This document shows positions 8,040-18,465 of a DNA stretch of 19,368 bases, in pieces (within the stretch, counting starts at the first letter, position 1; each line of letters begins with the position of its first letter). The notes beneath the pieces were generated by a model. The model made no database searches. It saw only the letters and a list, made by a program, of their open reading frames with translations, and was not told the DNA's origin. A program made the translations under genes and the position numbers. The stretch comes from Chromera velia (taxonomy: Eukaryota; Sar; Chromeraceae): the NCBI GenBank assembly GCA_018398765.1, contig JAHBMJ010002399.1, positions 1 through 19,368 on the forward strand, read 5' to 3'.

Positions 8040-8103
8040 TTGATCTAAGATGATCCAAGATGATCCAAGATGTCAAATCGAAACAGAAGATGATCCAAGA
8101 TGG
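8040..8103 (-). promoter_or_regulatory. Repeated GATGATCCAA motif upstream of passenger gene
   Basis: Four or five copies of GATGATCCAAGAT or a near variant, two of them directly adjoining. On the coding strand they read CATCTTGGATC and begin about 11 nt before the ATG of the passenger gene, so they would sit in its promoter or leader. A related CCAAGATGATCTAAGTG occurs at 18490. A role as a binding site is inferred. Confidence 0.5.
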
Positions 8104-8360
8104 AAAAAAACTTAGATGAAACAGAAGGCGTCACTGTGAGTCAGGAGACTTCAGCTTTCAGGAGACTTCTGGGATCCACATGCATTAATTGTCAACATTT
8201 GTGATCCAGCATGCAAATTGTGGTCGGACACAAAAGTTGGGCCCCGGCATGTCATTTTTAGTCTGTACGCCTCATTTAGGCCCCCCCCCCAAAAAAATCA
8301 AAATCTAAAAAATGCATTTGTAATTTGTATCTGACGAAAAATTCGATTTGATGCGGTATA

Positions 8361-8585
8361 GACAGACTGACAATTTGACTGCATGCATGCATTGCAAATT
8401 CGTGCAACGCACGTGCAACATGCACAATGCGGCGCACGGCTTTGTTCGACGCACGCATGCACAAGCCCACAGTCCCACAAAGCCGCACGCCGCATTGTGT
8501 TGCACGCGCGTACGCGTCAAAAGATCGTCGAAAGTGTTGTACGAATATTTGCGATGCATGCATGCAGTCAAATTGTTAGTCTGTC
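8361..8585. mobile_element. 225-bp foldback MITE in the right TIR
   Basis: Ends GACAGACTGACAATTTGACT and the complement AGTCAAATTGTTAGTCTGTC. TA lies on both sides (8359-8360, 8586-8587). The left TIR shows the empty site: ATGCGGTATAGCTGAC when complemented at 4465-4480. The element pairs with itself almost end to end, including GCAACATGCACAATGCGGCG against CGCCGCATTGTGTTGC. It could fold into a hairpin of about 100 bp and has no coding capacity. TA duplication suggests mobilisation by a Tc1/mariner-type transposase, but its ends differ from those of the host element. Confidence 0.9.
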
Positions 8586-9204
8586 TAGCTGACTTTGCAG
8601 CTTCTGTCCGAAGTGCATGAGCGGGCTTCAATCTGGAAGCAGATTGCAAGCCAGTCGAAACGGAAAGCCATCCAACCTTTCAAAGACCTTCCTATAAGCT
8701 GGTCTTTGTGTTGCAAAGGGTGGAAATGGCTTTCTGCGTCTTCCAATTTCGAATCGTGCACAGCCAGATCGATCTGCGATCACGGTCTTCAAAAATCCGA
8801 TCACAAACAGATCGGAATGTCCGTCGTAGACTACTATCTGTCTGCTCTCCCGCAGCGACCTTAGCTGCTTTCAGAAGCTTTCCTGCTTTGGTTGGGAGTC
8901 TTTTCTAGTGAGGAAAGGCTTCATAGAGCAAACGTTCTGTGATTGCAATTTTAAGTGCGTTCGCTGCCATTGAAATGGGATTTCGACCTTGAGATCGAAA
9001 TCGCGATTCGGAAAGCGACTTCAACAACATCGACTCCAACATGCTTCCTGCTGTTTGTGGCCTTGTTCTGCTTGTGGAAGGAGCATCCTCTTTTGCTGGT
9101 CAGTCGGTTTGTGCTGTTTCCTTTCATGTGTCTGATTTAAAATTTCGATTCATGAAGCGATCTGAGTGCGAATGCTGGGTTCGATCGAAATCGATATGCT
9201 GGGT

Positions 9205-9342
9205 TGGTTGATGTCACATCCTGGGTAACCCAGCATCACATGCTGGGTTACCCAGCATGTGACAAATAGACGTCACATGCTGGGTTACCCAGGATGTTTT
9301 TTTTTTAAACTCAGGGTTTGACAAGATCAAACCCTGGGTTTG
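9205..9342. promoter_or_regulatory. Subterminal palindrome cluster, right end
   Basis: Mirror of the left cluster: CTGGGTAACCCAG-type palindromes at about 9220-9296, a T-run and a hairpin (AACTCAGGGTTTGA, CAAGA, TCAAACCCTGGGTT). One base of the hairpin differs from the left copy. Transposase binding is inferred. Confidence 0.7.
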
Positions 9343-9368
9343 AGGTATACTTTCAGGGAACGCGTGTA

Positions 9369-9566
9369 TACGCAGCTGACTGAATTAATTCCATTTTATT
9401 TATATTTTATTTAGTTCTCTTCTAATACAGACTGGCATGGCGGCGCCTCCATGAGCGCCTCCATGTATTGGTCTCTGAGCTGCGGGCGTCCCGTGTGGCA
9501 GCGGTGTGCGTTAGTTCGGCTCACCCCGGGATTGGCCGGTCCCGTGGCTCGCCTCACTATGTTACG
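9369..9566 (-). repeat. Gypsy 3' LTR, right segment
   Basis: Matches 15487-15686 (for example GCTGACTGAATTAATTCC and CCCGTGGCTCGCCTCACTAT). It ends TTACG, directly beside the purine tract. Differences from the other LTR cluster near 9447-9465. On the transcribed strand this segment begins CGTAACATAG and is the start of the LTR. Confidence 0.9.
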
Positions 9567-9581
9567 TGCCCCTCCCCCTTG
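9567..9581 (-). promoter_or_regulatory. Polypurine tract
   Basis: On the - strand AAGGGGGAGGGGCA lies immediately before the LTR start CGTAAC. This is the place and composition expected for plus-strand priming in an LTR retrotransposon. Confidence 0.85.
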
Positions 9582-9668
9582 AAGCGTGTGTCCCATGCGC
9601 TCTGTCTTTCTTCTCAGCTTTTCTGCAGTTAACTGCCAACCAAAATTGACCATACAATTTCTGTTTAT

Positions 9669-10724
9669 TCACTTTGATCGTCGCTTGAATTCTTCGATTT
9701 TCTCTTTCGCATTTCGGAGGTGGGAGGCTGGCTCCTATGACGCTTCACTCTCAGGGAACCCCACCCATTGCATGCAGTATTGGGTTTCTCTGCCTCTTCC
9801 CCGAACACCGAGGACCTTTTCAACTTTATACTCTTCGTCGGCCCAGGAGGGCAATCGGACGGCCGGACGGCCCCGTCTTTCGTGACAGTACAGCTTGCAC
9901 AGTGACGTGTGCACATGGGGGTGTTTGTGGCTTCCCGCTGGCAGTGCGACTTCGAAATTGTCTCGGGACTGATCGAACTGGGTCACTCCGAAGGGACCGA
10001 ACCACAGGCTGTCGAGCTTGCGGCTATACAGGGGAACATCGGGCTTTGCAGCGGTTGCCCACCAGGAGCGATGGACAAGTACATAGTCCCCCACCTTGAT
10101 GTCGTCGGTTGGGCGGCATCGTCTGTTGGCATTTCGGATTTGACTGGACTGGGCTGCTTCGAGAGAGGCACAGGCAGCCTCAATAGCTTCTTTATATTCC
10201 TTAAAAAAGTCAGAGGCCTCGGGGGAAGGCTGGCCAGAAGGAAAAAGAGAAAGAGCAGGGAGCGTGAGGGGTTCTCTTCCGTGTTCGAGCTGAAAGGGAG
10301 AGCGACCTGTCCCGATATGGACAGATGTGTTGTATACAAACTTAAGGGACGGGATGAATTCTACCCACCGGTGATGCTGGGTCTCAACGAGGCAACGGAG
10401 GGCCTCCTCGATTGTTCGATTCATGTGTTCTGCTGACCCTAGTGTGTCGTGGTGTGCCGTCGTGGAGAACGACAGGTGCATGCCCGAGAGGGTGTGTAGG
10501 GTCTGCCAGAATCGAGACAGAAAACAGGGGTCTCTGTCACTGAGGATCGTGCACTGCCACCCCTTCTTTACTGTGACGTTTTCGTAATATAGCCGGTCTG
10601 CCTGCTCTGCTATTACTGTTGTGTGGGTCCAGATCAGGCATACCCCTTTTGATAGAGAGTCAGTGACAACCATAAGACAGTCAAACTGTTCATCCCCGGA
10701 GGCAGGCAGTCCAACGAGGACTAG
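9669..10724 (-). pseudogene. pol: Gypsy integrase core, GPY/F module and chromodomain
   Basis: Reads on from the integrase N-terminus across the 10725-11298 insertion. Core motifs are VVTDSLSK (first Asp), LSDRDPCF (second Asp) and [13 protein letters not shown] (Glu), with all three catalytic residues kept. Then comes a GPY/F-like module ([16 protein letters not shown]) and a C-terminal chromodomain ([10 protein letters not shown] through [10 protein letters not shown]). The next codon, normally the conserved Trp of the SWEP motif, is TAG (9735-9737). The frame then continues EPASHLRNAKEKIEEFKRRS to TGA 9669-9671, close to the purine tract. Chromodomains on gypsy integrases are thought to guide insertion into heterochromatin. 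Confidence 0.9.
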
Positions 10725-11298
10725 GGCCTGGCATTTATATTGGGTTACAGGTTTCAACACCCCCTATACATAAGGGTATACCCCCCTATAATGTTACTCT
10801 TACTTCAAAAGTGGTCCCAATTGATCAATCTCATGAGGTTACGTCTAAAAATATTGAAAACATCTTCTGTTGATTGAGGTTATATGAGAAACTGACGAAA
10901 AACGATGTGTCCCTTTCATTTTATAGCCAAACCCCTTGTAACCTTGTAACCTGTAACCTAAAATGACCCTCTTCAAAAGTGATATAACCTTCGTCTACAT
11001 GCATTTTAAAGTGTTTTTGAAGTGATTTGAAGAGTTTTTGAAAGTTAACTTTTTGGTCGGTTATGGACCTCAAGACCGCCTGTAACCTTGTAACCTGTAA
11101 CCTTGCAAAGGGACATATATAATAAAAGGTGTAACCTCATGTAACCACATAAACTATACAGTAAAAGTGATTGATTTCGAAGTAACTCAACATGCCGGAC
11201 CTCCAACTTGTGTGAAAAGCTCGTCCAAATGTTTTTTGGTTCATTTTTTATGTTATTTTTGCACTTGTAACCCTATATGAGCCTAAGAGTGCCCCCCC
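10725..11298. mobile_element. Small AT-rich insertion in gypsy integrase
   Basis: About 574 bp of non-coding DNA splits the integrase frame. CTAG lies on both sides (10721-10724 and 11299-11302). The ends share similar order in inverted orientation: GGCCTGGCA...TTGGGTTACAGG on the left and, complemented, GGGGGGGCA...TAGGGTTACAAG on the right. Inside, TTGTAACCTTGTAACCTGTAACC-like runs occur near 10935-10961 and 11082-11104. No ORF is present. Likely a non-autonomous DNA element. The CTAG duplication is plausible but short, so the exact ends are uncertain. Confidence 0.6.
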
Positions 11299-11302
11299 CT
11301 AG

Positions 11303-13057
<1,755 letters not shown>

Positions 13058-13068
<11 letters not shown>

Positions 13069-13915
13069 CCGTCAGCCTTCGTGACAAAAAGGATAGGGGC
13101 AGCAAACGGGGAGTTAGAAGAGCAGATCTGACCCTTGGCCAAGTACGACTCCAACTGTTTTCAGAGCTCATCAAGCTGCCTGTAGGTGAGCCTATATGGA
13201 GCTCGAGCAGGGGGGCGGTGACCTGGCTCGAGTTTGATGTGACACTCGACTTCCCTCTTGGGCGGGAGGGTAGGAATCTCATTTGGAAAGATGCTGAAAT
13301 GCTTTTCCAGAACCTTTCTCATCCTCGGCCTTATTTCCTCCTCCTGCACCTCCCTGCGGAAATCTGTGTAATCATCTGAATTGACCGGGTGATCGGGCGG
13401 GAAAGACGAGAGAGGCGGGGGCCTCTGTGTCTCGGCTCCCTGGATTCGGTTGACCTCCAGGGGGGAAGAAACGGAGGGAAGAGGGCGGACCTCAAAACGG
13501 TAGTACCAAAAGGTAGTAGATTCCTTCTTGGAAAGCCTACGGATCTCTCTGTGGGTCAAGGGCTCAGGCTCGGCCCCTGGAATATGGTAGACTTCCAAGT
13601 CATACAGTGTGAACTGCGATCCGGAGGGAGAACGATCTGCAGCGATGAAGAGAGACTTCACTTCAAAATTGGGAAGGGGTTTGAAGGTCTCACAGAAGCG
13701 TATCCCTAGGACCATATCATAATCCTCGTCCAGATCGAATACAGTCATGGTTAGGGGGGCTGCGAAGTCCTGAATTCTCAAATCGATGTTAGGCGCCTCC
13801 CATTGGACAGTAGTCGAAGGAGCCTGTGCGCCATCGAGACGGATGCCCCCTTTGCACGTGGAGGGCTCCAAAGCGGACAAATGGAACTCCCCAGTCTCAA
13901 CGACTCTCTTGCTTA
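13058..13915 (-). pseudogene. pol: Gypsy protease C-terminal part, linker and RT start
   Basis: A frame from about 13915 reads VSKRVVETGEFHLSALEP, later FAAPLTMTVFDLDEDYDM and VLGIRFCETFKPLPNFEV, the second half of a retropepsin-like fold, then a linker and the RT N-terminus (CHIKLEPGHRPPARAPYR, KQLESYLAKGQICSSNSPFA, APILFVTKADGTL). A TGA at 13161-13163 interrupts it after LDEL, where Arg (CGA) would be a simple precursor. At about 13058-13068 a small deletion removes the usual RMCxDYR motif and shifts the frame into the RT frame described above. At the upstream end another shift at about 13915 removes most of the DSGA active-site motif, leaving ALWD. Confidence 0.8.
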
Positions 13916-15217
13916 CGGATCCCAAAGGGCACGGATCGGGATGCCATTCACTGTGCCGTGGAAGGTAATCAATTTCCCCCTCCTGCCTGTCCTGCCCCCA
14001 GTCGTGGAGTACATCCCTCTCGGGGGTGCATTCTGCTGCTGGTGCTGTGACCACTGGGGAGGGTTCCCCTAGAACTGCGGTGGTGGGCACAGTCCAGGGG
14101 GAGGCATAAGCCCCTGCAGGATGACTGGATTCCCCCACTGCCCCTGCACCGAACCACCATAGTGCTGTTGCACCCCATTTTGTAGGTTGTGCATACGTCC
14201 TTGACCTCTGTAGAAATTTCTCTGACCCCCATGACCCCTAGGACCCTGTTGTTGCTGTTGCTGCTTGCGGTTCCTGCACTGGCGTGCAGAGTGTCCCACC
14301 GCATGACAATTGAAGCACCTATTCTCCTGAATGTGCCTCTTAATCTCATCTTAGGAAAAGGAATAAATTCGGGAGATTCGGTTGAGATCCATCGGGACGG
14401 GCCCATCGTTCGATTGGGACTGAGGTTGCAAAGGCGGGTGCGAATCACTGCGCCCGTCTGTGCCCTGGCCCCCGTAGTCTTTCTTTCTCCCCCCACTCAA
14501 CAGCTGCTCGGCCTCCTCTGCATCCTTCATCGCAGCATCGAGACTGTCAGGCTTCCTTCTCCTCACTTCCTTCCTTACCTCATCCGGAAGGCCCCGAATG
14601 TAGTCGTACATCAAATCGATCTCACTCACATCAACGATTCCTTCTGCAATATCGTTGAATCGGACAGAGTACTTGTGAACCCCCTCATTGCCCTGACAAC
14701 AGACGTTCCGGACTTCCCCTCTCAAGTCTGTCTGTTTGTTGGGATCGGGGAAACGCTTGGACAGACGGGTGAAGAGATCTTCTACGCTGATAAAAGGAGA
14801 GGCGGACCTCTGCGTCTTATCATACCATTGCTTGAGGAACCGGGAGAAGTATTGACGTACAGACCCCAACTGCTTCGACACCTGAATATCTGAGAGCTGT
14901 ATGTATTCTCTCATATCCGCGTCCTAACCTTCGAGCAACTTCCGGTCCCCATGAAACACCGGTGGCTCTTTCGCCTTAAAAATCGACCGCTGGGGAGGCG
15001 AAGAAGTCGGCTGTTAATTCATTTGCTGCTGCTGCTGCTGTTCTGGTGTCTGCTGCTGCTGTTGATGGATTGGGCCTCTGTTGGTGGCTATTTATTGCTG
15101 CTGTGCTCCCAGAGCGTCCATCTGTTGTTGCTGAAGTTGTTGCGTCTGCTGCACCTGGATTATCTGCTGCTGCATAAATTGCTGCCCCTCCAGCAATTGC
15201 TGCAGAACCTGCTCCAT
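13916..15217 (-). pseudogene. gag: Gypsy gag with Gln-rich N-terminus and CCHC knuckle, into protease
   Basis: ATG at 15217, about 117 nt inside the PBS, opens a frame of 434 codons. The first 70 are Gln-rich (QQLLEGQQFMQQQIIQV, later HQQQQQTPEQQQQQQMN). Capsid-like sequence follows (LGSVRQYFSRFLKQWYDKTQ, VEDLFTRLSKRFPDP, DLMYDYIRGLPDEVRKEV), then a zinc knuckle CFNCHAVGHSARQC, another Gln-rich stretch and the protease start (LITFHGTVNGIPIRALWD). In-frame stops are TAA 15092, TAA 15014, TAG 14924, TAA 14351 and TAG 14069. The first two sit within or beside Gln runs. Gag packages the RNA and forms the particle. The frame is otherwise continuous, so decay here is mostly by substitution. Confidence 0.85.
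15018..15205. repeat. CAG/CAA-rich low-complexity tract encoding poly-Gln
   Basis: Repeated CTG/TTG trinucleotides on the + strand (CAG/CAA on the - strand), coding for the Gln-rich start of gypsy gag. The + strand ORF giving Leu-rich protein is a shadow. Confidence 0.8.
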
Positions 15218-15318
15218 CGAGAGAGAGTCTTGGGAGAAGAAAAGAATTTACTTACCAAGAAAGAAGATGACTGTTACAGTATCGGACTGAGCAACAGAGG
15301 CCCTGGCGGGATCAACCA

Positions 15319-15334
15319 GGCTTTGTTGCTACCA
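15319..15334 (-). promoter_or_regulatory. Primer binding site, initiator tRNA-Met type
   Basis: On the - strand TGGTAGCAACAAAGCC starts immediately after the 5' LTR end (...TTATACG). TGGTAGC is complementary to the ...GCUACCA 3' end common to eukaryotic initiator tRNA-Met. Beyond the first eight or nine bases the match to a typical tRNA-iMet is uncertain. Confidence 0.8.
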
Positions 15335-15686
15335 CGTATAAGGAGGTAACTCCTCTTCTCCTAAGTGAGCGCACTTAGTTCGGTTAGATCTCTACTACGG
15401 AAAGTCTATCTGATTCAGTTCAAGGTTCACTTCCAAACTGCTTCTAGAAGCTTTGCAAGCAACTGTTGTTTACTCAATCCAGGCTATACGTAGCTGACTG
15501 AATTAATTCCATTTTATTTCTATTTTATTTAATTGTCTTTTAATACAGACTGGCATGGCGGCGCCTCCATGAGCCTGCGTGCGTGTGTTGGTCTCTGAGC
15601 TGCGGGCATCCCGTGCGGCGGCGGTGTGCGTTAGTTCGGCTCACCCCAGGATTGGCCGGTCCCGTGGCTCGCCTCACTATGTTACG
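15335..15686 (-). repeat. Gypsy 5' LTR, 352 bp
   Basis: Uninterrupted copy of the LTR, matching 3542-3691 joined to 9369-9566. It has an extra TA near its inner end (CGTATAAGG against CGTAAGG). Its outer end TTACG is followed by GTCTC. This copy shows the empty target site of the TA transposon at 15481-15495. Confidence 0.92.
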
Positions 15687-15691
15687 GTCTC
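15687..15691. repeat. Target-site duplication of gypsy element, right copy
   Basis: GTCTC, identical to 3537-3541. Confidence 0.85.
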
Positions 15692-15900
15692 GCTCTACCC
15701 CCAAGAAGGGGGACTGTCCCAACTGTGGTCCGGAGCATGGCTCCAAGGCTGAGGACTGCTACGCTTTCGAGAAGACGTGCAACTACAAGCCGTGCAGGAA
15801 CTTTCAAGAAGGGACACTGTGAGAGGATGTGTCACAAGAAGAAGGCAAATGAGGGGAAAGCCGGGGGCTCTGGGTCCTTGTCTTCCTCATCAAACTAGAC
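15687..15900 (+). pseudogene. gag: Copia-like gag, nucleocapsid part
   Basis: Continues the gag frame cut at 3541 and reads SRSTPKKGDCPNCGPEHGSK followed by AEDCYAFEKTC, a Cys/His cluster (C-x2-C-x3-H-x6-C, unlike the standard C-x2-C-x4-H-x4-C). A frame change at about 15787-15793 then gives TFKKGHCERMCHKKKANEG, which looks like the end of a second knuckle. In that frame TAG is at 15896-15898. So two zinc knuckles were probably present and the second is damaged. Confidence 0.65.
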
Positions 15901-16620
15901 TTGTCAGGCCAGCGGTCAGCCACCAGGGCAGGGGGGGATCTTTCTCTTTCTGTACCGGTGCTGCCTGGAGGTTATCGTGGGGGTAGTGAGGAGAGAGAGA
16001 AGGCCGGATCTGCGAAGAAAAGACAGAGAAAGTCTTGTTTGAAGCATGCTCCTTCCTTTCTTATCGATTCCGGCAATACCTTTAGTTTGGTTTCTCCCTC
16101 TGTCGCTGCTGCCTACTCTGTGTCTACGTATGACAAAGTGAAAGTGTTTGACATTGCTCGTTCCGACGCAGTCCTCACCACGTCTCAAATCGCACTTCTG
16201 CACCTGCTGGTCTTTGAAATAAATCGGAGCATCTGGAGGACAGCGCATGAAGAGGCGGCGGTAAGTGATGAAATCGATCAGTCTTTGCTTTCTACCAGCA
16301 AGAAGCGTCTTGATTTGGAGGAAGGAAGTGGCTGTATTTGGTTGGAGGATATGAACGGAGAAAAGTTTCCTGCACGGGTGGTTGGAAAAGACTCTTTGCC
16401 TCTTTTATTTTTAAATGATTCAGAAAGAAAAGGAGAGAGTGCTCGACCTTTGGCAGTGAGGAAGTCTGATCGTGGGTGCAAGCATGTTCGCTTCTCTGAG
16501 CCTCTTCCTTCCTACTCAAAGGAAAAGGCCGAAGCACATGCAAGAATTTTCAAAGCACAGCGATCCAGACTGGACCAGACAGTGAGAAGAGAAAGAAAGC
16601 AGAAGAAAGATTGCGTCGTC
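15901..16620 (+). pseudogene. pol: Copia-like protease and spacer
   Basis: The frame holds SCLKHAPSFLIDSGNTFSLV, an aspartic protease active-site motif (DSGN where DSGA is usual), then an open stretch. A charged module follows (GSGCIWLEDMNGEKFPARVV, about 16326-16385) and a basic helix-like end (KEKAEAHARIFKAQRSRLDQ). Frame shifts to the integrase zinc region near 16600. The spacer is unusual for copia and resembles a second segment near 17780, as described in the findings. Confidence 0.6.
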
Positions 16621-17624
16621 TCTGGGTGCCTGTGGATACAGACAAGCGTGCAAACCTTGTGAAGCTGTTGCATCACAGATATCAGATATTGCCATACCAT
16701 GGGTGAGCGTTTGAGAAAGACACTGCATAAGAAAAGAATCGACGTGTTTTTGCATGAATGTCAATAAGTGAGTGAAGAGTACGATGGCATTGCGTGTGTT
16801 AGAGTGAATGCGCGTGCATGCAGTGTACCTACTTGTGGTGTATCTTTGCGTGTGAGTGAGTACAATAATAAAATCATTCATGACTTGATGAAGGTAAAAG
16901 TTCGGGGGGTGGGGGGTGTTTTCTGGATTTCTGTGATTGTTAATAAAGCAACAAGGAAGGTTGACTTGATGGCAATCAGAAAGAAATGGATGGCCGCCGT
17001 ACACCACCTAATCTACTGGACGAGAAAGTTTGAACACTTGGGAAAAGGAAAACTAAAGATTGTCTCTTCAGATAACGGAGGGGAATTCACTTTATCTTCT
17101 TATAGACGGTTTTGCAAATAAAAGGGCATTTCACAGGATTTTGGGGCCCCATATATACCACAGAGCCAGAGGCTTGTTGAGAGAGTGAATGCCACTCTCA
17201 AGTCTGTCCTGTGGAAGTTGTTCTTCTCCATCCCCGTCCCTGCCTACCTCTGGCCATCTTTCCTGTAGGGGGTCGCACAGCAGATGAGTAAGATGGTTCA
17301 CTCACATACTGGAAAGTCTTCTGACTCTGCCGTCTTCAAGGAGAGTCCAAGAGTGTGTTTTGTGACCGTTGGAGACAGGGTGCGCTTTGTCGATCGCGCT
17401 CCTGGCTTGTAGGAAGGCTTTGCACCAAAGGGGGAGATTGGCTTTTTTGGGGGGGTACTCTCTTTGAAGGCCGTCTCTATTGTTGTGAAACGCAAAGGGG
17501 GGTGGCAGACGGTTCGCATCCATCCCTCTCAAGTCCGTCTTCACCAGTGGGTCGGTGAGTGCTCGTCCAATTCTGCTTCAACCGAGGCTCCTGATGATTC
17601 CGACAGGTCCGATGGGGGTTCTGA
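16600..17624 (+). pseudogene. pol: Copia-like integrase
   Basis: The zinc region is spread over two frames: VKLLHHRYQILPYHG with TGA 16704 and TAA 16728, then HECQ (TAA before VSEEYD) and ACSVPTCG, giving the His/His/Cys/Cys set. The core reads VFWISVIVNKATRKVDLMAI (where a catalytic Asp is expected, Asn is found), KIVSSDNGGEFTLSSYRRFC (second Asp) and PQSQRLVERVNATL (Glu). In-frame stops are TAA 17119, TAG 17266 and TAG 17410. The C-terminal part (GDRVRFVDRAPGL, KGGWQTVRIHPSQVRLHQW) is continuous to about 17624. The Asn would abolish catalysis even if the stops were read through. Confidence 0.75.
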
Positions 17625-18465
17625 ATGGGGGGCCCGGAGGAGAGCAGTGATGCTTTTGATCTCGTTGTGTTAAACCGAGAAGGAAGAGTGAAGATGAAGA
17701 GATTTGATGAGGGAACAGTCATTGTTGAAGCAGATGCAGAGGACCTGGTCTCGCCTCCCACTGGAAGGGGGGAGGAGAGAAAAGGCCTCATTGTTTGGCA
17801 GTCCGGGGGTGCATGGTTTCCCGCACAGGTCGTTCAACAGTTGAAGAGACGGATTGACGTTGTAGCCCTGAAGCCCAACTCTTCCGGCACGGGATGGGAG
17901 AAGGAGAGTTTGACGGAGGTTAACGATAGGAAAAGTGACGAGATCCATGAGACTTTCCGTTTCTCTAAAGGGATGTAAATCCCTGAAGATGTCATTTCTC
18001 GTATTCGGGGGGGGCAAGAGGGTTCAGGGGATGCTTTTCCGGAAGAAGGGGCCCGCATTCCTAACAAGGCTGCCTAGCTTCCAGGCATCAAAGAAGAAGA
18101 GGAGGACGATGGAATCAAGCGCGTTTCTATTGATCCCAATGATTCTTTATTTAGAGAGAACGCCCTTCCTGAGGGGTTCAGAGATGAGGGGGATGAAGAA
18201 GAGAAGGGTGAGTGTGCTGAGCCTGTCTCTTTGTCTCCTGATACAGAATGAGAGATAGCCTCATATGCCTGTCTCAATCGAAAGGCATGCCGTCAGAAGA
18301 TGCGTACATTTAGAGAGAGAAGGCGGCAAGAGGCAGAAAAGGCGGCTGCTGAGAGGCTCAACTGAGCCCTGTCTGTTGTGCTCAACGTGCAGCAGGCAGT
18401 GAATTTCAAGGCAAAGCAGTGTTAAGAGCTACAGGAAGCCCTCAGAATAAATAAAGGGAAGTGAC
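17625..18465 (+). pseudogene. Copia-like pol tail, unrecognised domain
   Basis: After a frame change near 17625 the sequence reads DAFDLVVLNREGRVKMKRF, VIVEADAEDLVSPPTGRG and GLIVWQSGGAWFPAQVVQQL. TAA at 17976 and TAG at about 18075 follow, then an acidic stretch (EEEEDDGIKRVSIDPNDS, EGFRDEGDEEEKGECAEP) and a basic Ala/Glu/Arg segment (TFRERRRQEAEKAAAERLN) with TGA codons. It may be the linker that precedes RT in copia elements, but no RT motif follows. Coding character fades by about 18465. Confidence 0.45.

Larger units (their letters stand above)
3692..9366. mobile_element. Long-TIR, TA-flanked IS630/Tc1/mariner-type transposon
   Basis: 5,675 bp flanked by TA at 3690-3691 and 9367-9368. 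Removing it and one TA restores GGCTATACGCAGCTG, which matches GGCTATACGTAGCTG in the uninterrupted LTR at 15481-15495, so both ends are fixed to the base. Termini are CACGCATTACC and GGGAACGCGTG (a 5' CACGC end on each strand). The inverted repeats are about 0.9 kb. Inside are a DDE transposase gene (+ strand) and a multi-exon passenger gene (- strand), convergent. TA duplication plus the DDE motifs place it in the IS630/Tc1/mariner superfamily. The TIR length and second gene recall the layout of the Tec elements of Euplotes, but homology to them is not shown. Confidence 0.9.
8234..9366 (-). repeat. Right terminal inverted repeat, about 906 bp plus MITE
   Basis: Reverse complement of 3692-4607, interrupted by the MITE at 8361-8585 and one TA. 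A G/C homopolymer is longer here than in the left copy (C-run followed by A-run at about 8281-8297, against TTTTTTTGGG at 4549). The subterminal palindromes are mirrored near 9205-9342. Confidence 0.9.

Noticed and set aside
8276-8649. Cys/His-rich ORFs on both strands
   Set aside because: They are translations of the GC-rich hairpin MITE and of TGCA repeats, and their Cys/His content comes from TGC/CAT repeats.
3692-9366. Large inverted repeat as a palindromic amplification or assembly artefact
   Set aside because: TA duplication, an empty site in the other LTR, and a DDE transposase between the arms explain it as a transposon.
9909-10436. 175-residue + strand ORF
   Set aside because: It is antisense to the gypsy integrase, whose catalytic motifs are clear on the - strand.
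13913-13915. TAA as a sixth in-frame stop of gag-protease
   Set aside because: A small deletion at the protease active site shifts the frame just before it, so the true frame there is VSKRVVETG without this stop.
14189-14893. 234-residue + strand ORF
   Set aside because: It is antisense to gypsy gag, which has a CCHC knuckle and capsid-like helices on the - strand.
14951-15349. Leu-rich ORF on the + strand
   Set aside because: It is the reverse strand of the poly-Gln gag N-terminus (CTG/TTG runs).
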